Source: Flavobacterium sp.
Lineage (GTDB): Bacteria; Bacteroidota; Bacteroidia; Flavobacteriales; Flavobacteriaceae
DNA: 64,000 nucleotides
Reading direction: 5' to 3'
NCBI GenBank assembly: GCA_016787805.1
Contig: JAEUTY010000038.1
Span: 91,686 to 155,685 of the forward strand
Shown: in pieces, positions 51,074 through 59,695 of the stretch
Layout of the letters: every line of letters starts with the position of its first letter
How positions within the stretch are numbered: position 1 is the first letter of the stretch
The notes under the pieces: model-generated
Told to the model about the DNA's origin: nothing
Seen by the model: the letters and a program-made list of their open reading frames with translations, nothing else
Database searches by the model: none
Position numbers and translations under genes: made by a program

Positions 51074-53095
51074 TTAAAGACTTATCGATAAATTCACAAA
51101 AAAGTTCCTTCCTTGTCTTGGAAAATTATTCCAATCTGAATAAGTTGAATAATAAGTATCAATGATATTTTCAATTCCAAATTTTGTGATTAATTTATTT
51201 TTATTGATGTCGAATTTATATCCGAAATTAGCATTAATTATTGCATAATCTGGTGTTTTGTCCTCACCGTAAATGGCTCCAAAATTGGTGTGTTTTGCAT
51301 TTCCTTGAATTACAATTTCTGACGAAAATTTTTCTTTAGAATAAGCTATTGATGTTGAATAACTTATTGGAGGAATAAATGGTAAATTCACATTATTAAA
51401 ATCTTTTCCTCTGCCGTAAACTAACTGCATATTCCATTTTAATTCTCTAGAAAATTTGATTTCAGAAGTCAAACTTATATTGAAAATGGTAGCATAATCA
51501 AGTGCTGTGTAAATTTTTACACCTGTTGCGCCAATTGTCATTGGAATCAAACTTGCGTCTGGTTTTCCTACAATGTAATTGGAAATATGAAAATAGGATG
51601 AGGCCATTTTTAGGTTTATTTTTTCTTTTTTCAAACCTATAAATGTATTTCCTTCTAAAGAAGTTTCATTTTTTAAATTTGGGTTTCCAATGTTGTCATA
51701 ATTTTCAAAACTATTAAACAAGTAAAAGCCATAAGCCTCTGTTATAGAAGGTGCTCTTTCTCCATAAGCTACACCAAATCCAAACTCAAATCCATTTTTG
51801 GAAGAGTTATAATTTGCTGAACAACTTTTTAAAAATCGGCTGTTTTGTGCATCCATTTCGGGGTAAAGAATTTGCAAACTATTTAATCCAAGTTCACTTG
51901 CTATTTTATTATAATGATTACCAATTGAAGCTGAAGCTTTGATACTTGAATGACAGTTTAAAGCATAATTATCTTCAACAAACAATCCGTTATAAAAAGT
52001 GATGACATCTGGCCAAGTTAACATAAACATTAGATTTTCATTTGTGCCAGCTGGATACATGGTCATTTCGGCAAGTGATCTGTTATAAAACGAATTCAAG
52101 TTGAGCAATAGGTTATGTTTATAATATTTAACTTTAACTTTTGAATAATATCCATAGGTTTTACTCCAACCTGGCATATCCATGTGAATTGGAACAAATG
52201 GACGTTTTGTATCATCCATTTTGTGCATAATGGTATTGAAATATAATTTTGTTTCCCAATTTACTACAATGGAGTTTAAAGGCACATATTCATATTTTAA
52301 AGATGTTATAATTGCCTCAGCAATAGAAACATCCATTGGTAACGCAGGATAACCAACATCGGTAGCTTTATCATAAATTAACGAACCTTCAACCAACTTG
52401 TTTTTACTTAATTTAAAACCTGATGTAAATGAAAAATTAAATTTTTTGAATTGCGAAAACAAAACTTCTTTATTATTTCCAGCTTTATAATTTTCGGCAT
52501 CACGCAACATAATATCAGTATCAACATAAAATAAACTATCAGAATAATTTAGGGCAGTTCCGATGATTTTTTGTTGATTGTTAGTTTCAAAACCTGAGTT
52601 TAAATTAAAATTCCACTTTTGATTACCGAAGTTGTTTCGGTTTCTTTTTAGATCAATAGAACCGCCTATCGTACTCCCAAAACAAGCACCTTCTTGACCC
52701 GAACAAATGGTAGCTTCAGATAAATTGGATACTTCTACATATGATGTTATTGGATCCATTTTGTCTGTACAAGCACCAAAAATTCTCATTCCATCTATTG
52801 TTATTAATGTTCGTTCAGTAGGCATTGAATTGATAATTGGTTCCCAAGCATAAGCACCACGTTTTATCATGTCAACTTTTGCTGATTTTTGCAAATAGTC
52901 ATCTATTGTTGTTAATGTTTTAGATTGTTTGTCTGAAAGCTGGGCTTTTTTTCCAATTATGATGACTTCTTGTAATTGAATGGGGTTCAAAGTATCTTTT
53001 TGGGTTTGCTCTACTAATTCGCTCTTATTTGTATCTTGAGCAGAGACAAATAAAAAAAGGTGAATTAAAATAATTGAAAAGAGTAATTTTTTCAT
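51074..53095 (-). CDS. TonB-dependent outer-membrane receptor, copper type (OprC/NosA-like)
   Basis: 673 residues from ATG 53095 (signal peptide MKKLLFSIILIHLFLFVSAQ). Plug domain with MPTERTLITIDGMRIFGAC, TDKMDPITSYVEVS and GSTIGGSIDLKR; a 22-strand-type barrel ending in a hydrophobic FFVNLSISL. The plug's GAC-x4-MDP region and the GYPALPMDV motif in the barrel are features of the OprC/NosA group, which imports copper and supplies copper enzymes of denitrification. It is downstream of a Met/His-rich lipoprotein gene and next to a nirK region, which supports this substrate. Confidence 0.82.
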   Translation of the reverse strand: MKKLLFSIILIHLFLFVSAQDTNKSELVEQTQKDTLNPIQLQEVIIIGKKAQLSDKQSKTLTTIDDYLQKSAKVDMIKRGAYAWEPIINSMPTERTLITIDGMRIFGACTDKMDPITSYVEVSNLSEATICSGQEGACFGSTIGGSIDLKRNRNNFGNQKWNFNLNSGFETNNQQKIIGTALNYSDSLFYVDTDIMLRDAENYKAGNNKEVLFSQFKKFNFSFTSGFKLSKNKLVEGSLIYDKATDVGYPALPMDVSIAEAIITSLKYEYVPLNSIVVNWETKLYFNTIMHKMDDTKRPFVPIHMDMPGWSKTYGYYSKVKVKYYKHNLLLNLNSFYNRSLAEMTMYPAGTNENLMFMLTWPDVITFYNGLFVEDNYALNCHSSIKASASIGNHYNKIASELGLNSLQILYPEMDAQNSRFLKSCSANYNSSKNGFEFGFGVAYGERAPSITEAYGFYLFNSFENYDNIGNPNLKNETSLEGNTFIGLKKEKINLKMASSYFHISNYIVGKPDASLIPMTIGATGVKIYTALDYATIFNISLTSEIKFSRELKWNMQLVYGRGKDFNNVNLPFIPPISYSTSIAYSKEKFSSEIVIQGNAKHTNFGAIYGEDKTPDYAIINANFGYKFDINKNKLITKFGIENIIDTYYSTYSDWNNFPRQGRNFFVNLSISL

Positions 53096-53157
53096 TTGGA
53101 TAAAATTAAAAAAGGTCAAAAACGAAATTGAATTTGACCTTTTTATAATAAATTCAA

Positions 53158-54012
53158 TTAGAATTCTATTTCAAAATAAATACTGCTGGATGTAACCGTT
53201 TCTGTGATTTCTTCACCTTTAACAATTGTGCCATCAGGTTTTGCCAATTGAAGGTTTATTTTCCAATAGCCTGTCATTGTTAGTGATAATTTTCCATTGT
53301 ATAAATTGCCCGCCGTTGCTTGTGTCGCATTAACATTATTAGGTGAACCGTGATTTCCCATACTAGGCATTCTTGGGTCTATTTTTACGGAGTAACCATC
53401 AACTACTGGGAATGTCATCATGTCTTGCATTTTCCAAACACCAACAACTAAATCATTTACTGCAACTTTTGGGTGATGGGGGTCAACATACGCGACTAAA
53501 TATTTTGTGCCATCTGACCCCAAGAATGTATTTACAGTTCTTTTTGTAGAAGCAGGAACATCAATTACAGAAGTCATGGTGTATTGAACATCATCAATAG
53601 TATAATCGATTTTTAAATCCCAATATTCTGTTTCATTTTGAGCCATTTGAAACATAATATAACCTTCATATAATGTCCCATCTGTCGTAATTTTTTCAAC
53701 TTCAGAATTTGGGCAAGAATGGTTCATCATAGCCATGTGCATGACAGGCATCCAAGTAACCGCTGCATTTTTTACATATTGATTGTTAGCGTTGTTTTTA
53801 ATTCTTAATTTGATTTCATTATAGCCTTGAACAGTTGATCCTGTGTGAGAATATAGCTCAATTGTATGTGTAGTATTTGTAATTTCTTTAAATTTAGTTA
53901 AGCCTTCTAGTTCATTAACTGTTGGAGTAGTAGTTTCGTCATCATTTGAACATGAGGTGATTGCTAATGCCATAACAAAAAGGGCAAATATTTTTTTAAA
54001 AAGAGTTTTCAT
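53158..54012 (-). CDS. Met/His-rich lipoprotein, probable copper-binding partner of the receptor
   Basis: 284 residues. SpII signal (lipobox around MALAITSC, Cys near residue 21). Two Ig-like or YtkA-like segments carry metal-ligand-rich patches: MPVMHMAMMNHSCPNSE and KMQDMMTFPVVDG, then PRMPSMGNHGS. The Met and His spacing is typical of Cu(I)/Cu(II)-binding periplasmic proteins. It ends 62 bp before the receptor start on the same strand, so the pair probably works as a surface copper capture and import unit. Metal identity is inferred. Confidence 0.7.
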   Translation of the reverse strand: MKTLFKKIFALFVMALAITSCSNDDETTTPTVNELEGLTKFKEITNTTHTIELYSHTGSTVQGYNEIKLRIKNNANNQYVKNAAVTWMPVMHMAMMNHSCPNSEVEKITTDGTLYEGYIMFQMAQNETEYWDLKIDYTIDDVQYTMTSVIDVPASTKRTVNTFLGSDGTKYLVAYVDPHHPKVAVNDLVVGVWKMQDMMTFPVVDGYSVKIDPRMPSMGNHGSPNNVNATQATAGNLYNGKLSLTMTGYWKINLQLAKPDGTIVKGEEITETVTSSSIYFEIEF

Positions 54013-54085
54013 TTTTTTTAACTTGAAGTTTATTTAATTATGCTTTTGAAAGATTTTTATGTCAATTTAGGGTACAAGAATCCTA

Positions 54086-54107
54086 TCAATTCATTTTTAT
54101 GAATTGA
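54086..54107. promoter_or_regulatory. perfect 9-bp inverted repeat with 4-nt loop
   Basis: TCAATTCAT-TTTT-ATGAATTGA lies in the 183-bp gap between the 125-residue protein gene and the lipoprotein gene. It has no T-run on either strand, so an operator or RNA hairpin is likelier than a terminator. Confidence 0.45.
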
Positions 54108-54195
54108 AAATAGAACTTGACTTAGAAACAACTTGATTTAGAGGTTGGCTTATACGAAGTTCATTTTACTCGTATACTTTATTTCTCAATTGATT

Positions 54196-54573
54196 TTAAG
54201 AAATAATTGTAGGCGGATGAAAAACGGAACAACTTACCGAGTGAAAGTATAAGTTGGCATAGTTGTCACCAATAGAAGTTTTATTATGAAAATAAATTTG
54301 TCTAAAGGATATTTCGGTTATTTCATTACAGAATAAAAGTTCGATTTCTTGAGATGAGTAGGTTTTTTTATCAGAACTAATAGGTTTTTCATTATCAGCT
54401 ACTTTAGCTAGTTCTTTTATCAAATGACACTTACCATTACACTTAAGTTCGGGTTTGGTCTTGTTCTCGCAGAGGACTTTTGAAATATAATCATAATTGA
54501 TAATATAATCTACAACCGGAAGAATTGGTTTTAGAAGAATGGAAAGGACTACTATGATTATAATTTTTTTCAC
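54196..54573 (-). CDS. small Cys-containing exported or membrane protein, first gene of the copper operon
   Basis: 125 residues with an N-terminal hydrophobic segment (residues 3-20) and a C-x3-C-rich patch (VLCENKTKPELKCNGKCHLI) plus a C-terminal His/Cys stretch (FHSVSCSVFHPP). Proteins with the NGKCHL patch are common beside TonB receptors and copper genes in Bacteroidota. The start is GTG at 54573, almost at the predicted transcription start, so the mRNA may be leaderless. Function unknown; metal handling is plausible. Confidence 0.65.
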   Translation of the reverse strand: MKKIIIIVVLSILLKPILPVVDYIINYDYISKVLCENKTKPELKCNGKCHLIKELAKVADNEKPISSDKKTYSSQEIELLFCNEITEISFRQIYFHNKTSIGDNYANLYFHSVSCSVFHPPTIIS

Positions 54574-54577
54574 AAGG

Positions 54578-54585
54578 CAAATTTA
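54578..54585 (-). promoter_or_regulatory. -7 box (TAAATTTG) of the copper operon
   Basis: The minus-strand TAAATTTG puts the transcription start near 54573. The centre of the Crp/Fnr-type site at 54607-54624 is then about 42 bp upstream, the class II activator distance. Confidence 0.5.
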
Positions 54586-54606
54586 CAATAAGAGAAAACC
54601 AATTTT

Positions 54607-54624
54607 ATATGATTATAGTCATAT
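54607..54624. promoter_or_regulatory. Crp/Fnr-type operator between divergent promoters
   Basis: ATATGA-N6-TCATAT (core ATGATTATAGTCAT, 54609-54622). It lies between the copper operon promoter (minus) and the regulator promoter (plus; -7 box TAATTTTG at 54646-54653), roughly 42-44 bp from each predicted start, so one bound dimer could activate both. Confidence 0.6.
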
Positions 54625-54645
54625 TTTTAGTAACTTTATAAAAAG

Positions 54646-54653
54646 TAATTTTG
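54646..54653 (+). promoter_or_regulatory. -7 box (TAATTTTG) of the Crp/Fnr regulator gene
   Basis: TAATTTTG fits TAnnTTTG and predicts a transcript start near 54659, about 60 nt before the ATG at 54719. Confidence 0.5.
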
Positions 54654-54718
54654 TAACCTTAAGACGTAAACTTGCTTAAAATATACAGGTTTTCTCCTTA
54701 AAAGACACCGTTTCAATC

Positions 54719-55306
54719 ATGCAAATAGATTTAGATTTACTATATACTTGGGGCGCAATTTCAAAAGAATTCAAAAAGAATGATGTTATTATTAGTGAAG
54801 ATGAAGTAGCTCATTTTTATTATCAGGTTGTTGAAGGCTGTGTTAGAATGTTCAACTCTAATGACGACGGTAAAGAGTTTACTCAAGGCTATTTTTGCAA
54901 TGGACAAAGTTTTGGTGAACCTCCTTTATTTATTAATGAGCGCTATCCAGCAACTGCTGTTGCTTTTCAAGATTCTAAGATAATTAAACTCTCAAAAGAG
55001 AAATTTCTGAAGATTTTGGACGAGTATCCTTCCATCCAAAAGAAATTTTTGAACTTGATGGCGCATAGAATTCATTCAAAAGCAAAAACTGCTAAGTATA
55101 TTATCAATCAGAAACCTGAATTTAGAATTTTAGCTTTTTTAAATGCCAACAAAAAAGGAAACGGTGATCATAAGGAATTGGTTCCTTTTACTAGGCAAGA
55201 GATTGCTAATTTTACAGGATTACGAGTAGAAACCGTTATTAGAGTAATTAGCAAAATGAAGGCTAACAAAAAAATTGATATTGTTAATCATAAAATCTAT
55301 TTCTAA
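54719..55306 (+). CDS. Crp/Fnr-family transcriptional regulator (Dnr/NnrR-like)
   Basis: 195 residues: cyclic-nucleotide-binding fold (1-~120), dimerisation helix, and winged helix-turn-helix with FTRQEIANFTGLRVETVIRV. The recognition helix keeps the E and R (VETVIR) that read the TGA half-site in Fnr. The N-terminal cysteine cluster of Fnr is absent, so oxygen sensing by 4Fe-4S is unlikely; Dnr/NnrR proteins of this build respond to nitric oxide via haem, which would fit the nor/nir genes nearby. The stop overlaps the next start by one base. Confidence 0.85.
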   Translation: MQIDLDLLYTWGAISKEFKKNDVIISEDEVAHFYYQVVEGCVRMFNSNDDGKEFTQGYFCNGQSFGEPPLFINERYPATAVAFQDSKIIKLSKEKFLKILDEYPSIQKKFLNLMAHRIHSKAKTAKYIINQKPEFRILAFLNANKKGNGDHKELVPFTRQEIANFTGLRVETVIRVISKMKANKKIDIVNHKIYF

Positions 55307-56589
55307 TGCTTTTTAATAGCAAACTTTGGTTAAAATTTTCATTATTAAATTTAGTAATTGTAGCTCTTATTGGGCTTTTAATGCGTTACAAAATTGGATT
55401 TGAGTTCCCTTACTTGGACCAAAAACATTTGCAACATTCTCATTCTCATTTTGCTTTTTCGGGGTGGATTACTCATACTTTGATGGTGTTGATGATTGTT
55501 TTTTTAGAGAATAGAACAAAGAAAATAGCCCTTCAACAAGCTCAAGATGATAGAAGAGATAAGAAAATAGAGCATGGATTTTTCAAAAAATACAATTCGC
55601 TTTTAACCACTAATCTGATTTGTGCCTATGGAATGTTGGTTTTTTTCATCATTCAAGGTTATGGATTGTTTTCTATAATTTTTTCTACAGCTTCGATTGT
55701 AGTTTCATGTGTTTTTGCCTATTATTTCGTGAAAGATTTGAAATTAATTTCTGATGAAGTATTAACAAAAAATTGGTTTAAAGCGGCGCTTTTTTTTAAT
55801 GTTATCTCTTCATTAGGGACATTCGCTTTGGCCTACATGATGGTTACAAAAAACATCCATCAAAACGAATATTTAGCTTCTATTTACTATTATTTACATT
55901 TTCAATATAACGGTTGGTTTTTCTTTGCCTGTATGGGATTGTTGTTTTCTTTTCTAAATTTAAAATCATCTGAAAACCTATTTTTCAAGAAAACCTTTTG
56001 GCTGTTTTTTGCATCCTGTATACCCGCTTATTTCCTTTCTACTCTTTGGTTGGATTTACCGATTTGGATTTACCTTATAACCGTAATTGCAGCGTTTGTT
56101 CAAGTTTATACTTGGTTTAGATTTTTAATTATTATTGTTAAGACAAAAAGAGAGTTTTTAGAAAATTTTCCTTTCTTTCTGCGTTATATATTACTTTTCG
56201 TCGGTTTTGCTTTAAGTGTGAAATTCCTGCTTCAATTAGGTTCAACAATTCCCGTTTTAAGTAAATTAGCATTTGGATTTCGACCAATTGTGATTGCCTA
56301 TTTGCATCTGGTTTTGCTAGCAATCATTAGTTTATTTTTGCTTTTTTATATCTATGCTAATCACTTAATTCAATTCAATAATCAAATAAAACGAGGAGTA
56401 ATAATTTTTTCTATAGGTGTTTTATTAAACGAAATTATTCTTGCTATACAAGGAATTGCTTCTTTTAGCTACACACCTATTCCTTTTGTAAATGAATTAC
56501 TTTTAGGAGCGGCAATTGTCTTGGTTCTTGGAATTGGAATCACTGCTTTTTATTCTATAAAAAAAGTTAAAAATCCTCCATTATTATGA
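55306..56589 (+). CDS. polytopic membrane protein, haem-copper oxidase/NnrS-like
   Basis: 427 residues with roughly twelve hydrophobic helices. Clustered histidines sit in helices: QHSHSHFAFSGWITH (residues ~41-56), YYLHFQYNGWFFFACMG and IVIAYLHLVLLAIIS. The pattern recalls subunit I of haem-copper oxidases and NnrS-type proteins linked to nitric-oxide metabolism, but the full set of haem and CuB ligands cannot be assigned. Coupled to the Crp/Fnr gene by a 1-bp overlap, so probably part of the NO/denitrification response. Confidence 0.65.
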   Translation: MLFNSKLWLKFSLLNLVIVALIGLLMRYKIGFEFPYLDQKHLQHSHSHFAFSGWITHTLMVLMIVFLENRTKKIALQQAQDDRRDKKIEHGFFKKYNSLLTTNLICAYGMLVFFIIQGYGLFSIIFSTASIVVSCVFAYYFVKDLKLISDEVLTKNWFKAALFFNVISSLGTFALAYMMVTKNIHQNEYLASIYYYLHFQYNGWFFFACMGLLFSFLNLKSSENLFFKKTFWLFFASCIPAYFLSTLWLDLPIWIYLITVIAAFVQVYTWFRFLIIIVKTKREFLENFPFFLRYILLFVGFALSVKFLLQLGSTIPVLSKLAFGFRPIVIAYLHLVLLAIISLFLLFYIYANHLIQFNNQIKRGVIIFSIGVLLNEIILAIQGIASFSYTPIPFVNELLLGAAIVLVLGIGITAFYSIKKVKNPPLL

Positions 56590-56599
56590 TTACACTCAT
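56586..56599. promoter_or_regulatory. Crp/Fnr-type operator before the fasciclin gene
   Basis: ATGATTACACTCAT (ATGA-N6-TCAT) overlaps the stop codon of the membrane protein gene. A TAAATTTG -7 box follows at 56636-56643; the operator centre lies about 56 bp before the predicted transcript start. Confidence 0.5.
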
Positions 56600-56665
56600 A
56601 AAATAACTATTTCATAATTAGGTACTTTGTGTGTATAAATTTGAAAGTATATAAAAGTATTTATT

Positions 56666-57220
56666 ATGAAAAAATCAATTAAAACATTGTTATTGGCAAG
56701 TTTACTAATTGCCATAGGTTGCAAGCAAAGTGAACAAGCAGCATCAGAATCAACTGTAGCAACTACTGATGCAAATTCTGGTGGTCAGGAAAATGTAGTT
56801 GATGAAACTTCTGTTCCAAACATTGTCCAAACAGCAGTTGCAAGTAAAGACCACACCACTTTGGTGACGGCTGTTAAAGCTGCTGGATTGGTAACTTCGT
56901 TGAGTAACGCTGGGCCATTTACCGTTTTTGCACCAACCAATGCTGCTTTTGACAAATTGCCAGCAGGAACTGTTGAAGGATTACTTAAACCCGAGAAAAA
57001 AGGCGATTTAGAAAATATTTTAGGTTATCACACCTATGTTGGAACACTAAAAACCGACTATATGCAAGACGGACAAGAGTTTGATATGGTTTTTGGTGGA
57101 AAAGTAAAAATCACTAAAAAGGACGACAAAACGTATGTAAATGGTTCTGAAATTGTAGCTTCAATTGAAACTGGAAACGGAATTATTCACGTAATTGGCG
57201 ACGTTCTCTTACCCAAATAA
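56666..57220 (+). CDS. fasciclin-domain lipoprotein
   Basis: 184 residues. SpII signal MKKSIKTLLLASLLIAIGC, then a Ser/Thr/Ala-rich linker and a single FAS1 domain (IVQTAVASKDHTTLVTAVKA, GPFTVFAPTNAAFDKLP, LGYHTYVGTL, GNGIIHVIGDVLLP). FAS1 domains mediate adhesion or bind ligands. Location between regulator and nor genes and its own predicted Crp/Fnr site suggest that it is induced with denitrification; role there unknown. Confidence 0.9.
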   Translation: MKKSIKTLLLASLLIAIGCKQSEQAASESTVATTDANSGGQENVVDETSVPNIVQTAVASKDHTTLVTAVKAAGLVTSLSNAGPFTVFAPTNAAFDKLPAGTVEGLLKPEKKGDLENILGYHTYVGTLKTDYMQDGQEFDMVFGGKVKITKKDDKTYVNGSEIVASIETGNGIIHVIGDVLLPK

Positions 57221-57255
57221 TAATTATTAATTCAGTTGTTTTTCTTTTAAAAAAG

Positions 57256-57290
57256 AAAGGCGTGAATTGTCGTAATTCACGCCTTTTTTA
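57256..57290. terminator. bidirectional rho-independent terminator
   Basis: Perfect stem AAAGGCGTGAATT / AATTCACGCCTTT with a 5-nt loop (57256-57286), T-run after it on the plus strand and A-run before it. Serves both the fasciclin gene (plus) and the convergent Rrf2 gene (minus). Confidence 0.88.
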
Positions 57291-57293
57291 TTT

Positions 57294-57728
57294 TTAATAT
57301 TTCAAAAAAGTTTGCCCCTTTTTTATACCCAAGGATAGTTCTTCAAGAGTTGTATGCTCTAACATGTAAATTAAATCTTTTTTTACAAACTTAAATTTTT
57401 CATGAACAGGACAAGGGTGGTTTTCTGAACAATTACTTAAACCTAATCCACATCTTAAAAAAACAGAATCACCATCTATTGCCATTACAATGTCTGAAAG
57501 TTTAATGGTTTTTAAGTCATCTTTTAAAATCATAAATCCTCCTCCAACACCTTTACTCGACTTTATGATATTGTTTTTAACTAGCACTTGTAAAATTTTT
57601 GCGGTAAAAGCAATAGGAGAATCTATTTCATTAGCAATTTCTTTCAGCCCTACTTTTCCTTCTTTGCAACAATGTGTTGCAATAAAAATTGTTGATCTAA
57701 TTGCATATTCACAACTCTTTGAAAACAT
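57294..57728 (-). CDS. Rrf2-family Fe-S regulator (NsrR/IscR-like)
   Basis: 144 residues. N-terminal winged helix of the Rrf2 family (MFSKSCEYAIRSTIFIA, IANEIDSPIAFTAKILQVLV, SSKGVGGGFML-type wing) and three cysteines spaced C-x6-C-x5-C (CGLGLSNC, then CPVH), suited to an iron-sulphur cluster. It is divergent from norC, so an NO-sensing NsrR role is attractive; other Rrf2 functions (iron-sulphur homeostasis) remain possible. Confidence 0.85.
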   Translation of the reverse strand: MFSKSCEYAIRSTIFIATHCCKEGKVGLKEIANEIDSPIAFTAKILQVLVKNNIIKSSKGVGGGFMILKDDLKTIKLSDIVMAIDGDSVFLRCGLGLSNCSENHPCPVHEKFKFVKKDLIYMLEHTTLEELSLGIKKGQTFLKY

Positions 57729-57790
57729 TTTTTTAGCAAAAATAAGATATTATTTCAATTTCAGATGCGTCTGTCTTTTATTTAACAATT

Positions 57791-57804
57791 ATGATTTTTA
57801 TCAT
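57791..57804. promoter_or_regulatory. Crp/Fnr-type operator before norC
   Basis: ATGATTTTTATCAT is a perfect palindrome of form ATGAT-N4-ATCAT, matching the two other ATGA-N6-TCAT sites in this region. It lies about 66 bp before the predicted norC transcript start. Confidence 0.6.
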
Positions 57805-57830
57805 GTTTTATAAGAACATCTATTCGGAAT

Positions 57831-57862
57831 TTTGTTAAAAATTAATAAAGGACATTTTTGTC
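57831..57862 (+). promoter_or_regulatory. norC promoter with overlapping GACA-N4-TGTC palindrome
   Basis: TTTG (57831-57834) and CATTTTTG (57853-57860) are spaced 18 bp, near the flavobacterial promoter pattern. The -7 element overlaps the palindrome GACATTTTTGTC (57851-57862), a possible repressor site for the divergently encoded Rrf2 protein. Confidence 0.45.
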
Positions 57863-57895
57863 TTTTATTAAATTAATTAACTAAAACTAAAATTT

Positions 57896-58330
57896 ATGCT
57901 ATCAAAATCACAAGCAAGGGCATTTTTTCTAGGAGGAACATTAGTTACATTTTTAGTCTTCATAGGGCTAACTATTTACTCGTTCATGCCAAAAAATGAC
58001 CAAACCAACTATGGCAAAATTGATGCACAAGTTGTAAGAGGCAAGGAAATTTGGGAATCCAACAATTGTATGGGTTGTCATACTATTCTTGGAGAAGGAG
58101 CTTATTACGCCCCTGAATTAACAAAAGTTATAGACCGAAGAGGAGATGCTTATGTAAAAGCAGTTCTAATGTCTAAAGAACCTTGGCAACCCAGAGGTAG
58201 AAAAATGGTTGCTTATGCAATGACCGATGAAGAAGCAGATGCAGTAATTGCATACTTTAAATGGATTGGAAAAATCGATTTGAATGGATTTGATAGGGTA
58301 GTTTCACCATTAGCGAAAGACAAACAATAA
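57896..58330 (+). CDS. norC: nitric oxide reductase subunit C (cytochrome c)
   Basis: 144 residues. One N-terminal membrane helix (residues ~9-30) anchors a periplasmic monohaem cytochrome c with NCMGCHTILGEGAYYAPEL (CxxCH) and an axial Met in the RKMVAYAM segment. NorC passes electrons to NorB. Length and layout match cNOR small subunits. norB starts 11 bp later. Confidence 0.95.
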   Translation: MLSKSQARAFFLGGTLVTFLVFIGLTIYSFMPKNDQTNYGKIDAQVVRGKEIWESNNCMGCHTILGEGAYYAPELTKVIDRRGDAYVKAVLMSKEPWQPRGRKMVAYAMTDEEADAVIAYFKWIGKIDLNGFDRVVSPLAKDKQ

Positions 58331-58341
58331 AACTAACAAAA

Positions 58342-59682
58342 ATGAAATATAAATCACAAAAAATAGCCTATTGGTTTTTTGCCTTATGTATGTTATTATT
58401 TTCATTACAAATAATTTACGGCTTTATCATGGGTTTTGATAGAATTGGATTGCAAGGTTTGCATGACATCATTCCATTTAATACTGCAAGAGCAGTACAC
58501 ACCAATTTATTAGTAGTTTGGTTGTTAACAGGATTTATGGGAGCAGCTTATTATATCATTCCTGAAGAAGCACAAAGAGAATTGATAAGCGTAAAATGGG
58601 CTTATGTTCAGCTTATTTCTCTTGCTGTTGTTGGAGTTGTTGCTCTAATTGGTTTTCACTTGAACCATTGGGAAGGTAGAAAATTTCTTGAAATTCCAAG
58701 GGAATTAGATTTTCTTGTAGTTGTAAATGTTTTATTGTTTTTAGGTCTTATTTTAGGAACTTTATTCAAAGGAAAACGCAAAACAACAACTTCATTGGTA
58801 TTATCCATGGGATTATTATTTGCAGCATTACTTTACCTACCAGGAATGATTTGGTTTGATAGCCAAGTAATGGATTCTTTTTTCCGCTGGTGGGTTGTTC
58901 ACCTTTGGGTTGAAGGTGTATGGGAATTAATAATGGGTGGTATTTTATCCTATTTATTGATAAAACTAACAGGTGTTGATAGAGAAGTTATCGAAAAATG
59001 GCTGTATGTTATTATTGGTTTAACTTTCCTTTCAGGTGTTTTAGGAACTGGGCATCACTACTATTATATTGGAGTAAACAAAATTTGGTTAATTGTCGGT
59101 GGAATTTTCTCTGCACTTGAACCTTTGGCTTTCCTTGCAATGGCATTATTTGCCGTAAATATGTATAGAAAAGGGGAAAAAAGTCATCCAAACAAAATTG
59201 CTTTATTTTGGACAATAGGCTCAGCAATTGTATCTTTTATAGGTGCTGGTTTGTTAGGATTTGCTCATACAATACCTCAAACAAATTTATACACACACGG
59301 AACATTAGTCACTGCAATGCATGGTCACTATGCCTTTTGGGGCGCTTATGCCATGATTGTTTTAGCTATCATTAGTTATGCTTTGCCAAACTTAACAGGC
59401 AGAAAACGTTACAATAGCGTACATGGAAATGCTGCTTTTTGGCTTTCAAATATTGGAATACTTGGAATGACTGTAGCATTTGGTGTAGCTGGTGTAGCTC
59501 AGGTATATATGGAACGTAAACTAAAAATGGAGTTTATGGAAGTTCAAAAAGAAACTGAAATTCATTTTGTTGTTTTACTTATTTGCGCAACAATGTTTAC
59601 AGTAGGAATTGGTCTTTTTATATATGATTTTATTAAATATGGGAAACCAACAGACGAAGCTTTAGAAATAGAAAATAATTAA
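58342..59682 (+). CDS. norB: nitric oxide reductase subunit B
   Basis: 446 residues, twelve membrane helices, catalytic subunit reducing 2 NO to N2O in the haem-copper oxidase superfamily. Metal-ligand helices are visible: [35 protein letters not shown] (ligand His and the NOR-specific Glu), [11 protein letters not shown] (two His) and [13 protein letters not shown] (haem His pair). Without a quinol-oxidase N-terminal extension, it is the cytochrome-c-dependent type, consistent with norC. Confidence 0.96.
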   Translation: MKYKSQKIAYWFFALCMLLFSLQIIYGFIMGFDRIGLQGLHDIIPFNTARAVHTNLLVVWLLTGFMGAAYYIIPEEAQRELISVKWAYVQLISLAVVGVVALIGFHLNHWEGRKFLEIPRELDFLVVVNVLLFLGLILGTLFKGKRKTTTSLVLSMGLLFAALLYLPGMIWFDSQVMDSFFRWWVVHLWVEGVWELIMGGILSYLLIKLTGVDREVIEKWLYVIIGLTFLSGVLGTGHHYYYIGVNKIWLIVGGIFSALEPLAFLAMALFAVNMYRKGEKSHPNKIALFWTIGSAIVSFIGAGLLGFAHTIPQTNLYTHGTLVTAMHGHYAFWGAYAMIVLAIISYALPNLTGRKRYNSVHGNAAFWLSNIGILGMTVAFGVAGVAQVYMERKLKMEFMEVQKETEIHFVVLLICATMFTVGIGLFIYDFIKYGKPTDEALEIENN

Positions 59683-59695
59683 AAATTTAAAAATA

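Noticed and set aside
54719-55306. Oxygen-sensing Fnr with a 4Fe-4S cluster
   Set aside because: The N-terminal cysteine cluster is absent; only scattered cysteines occur, so a Dnr/NnrR-like sensor is the better reading.
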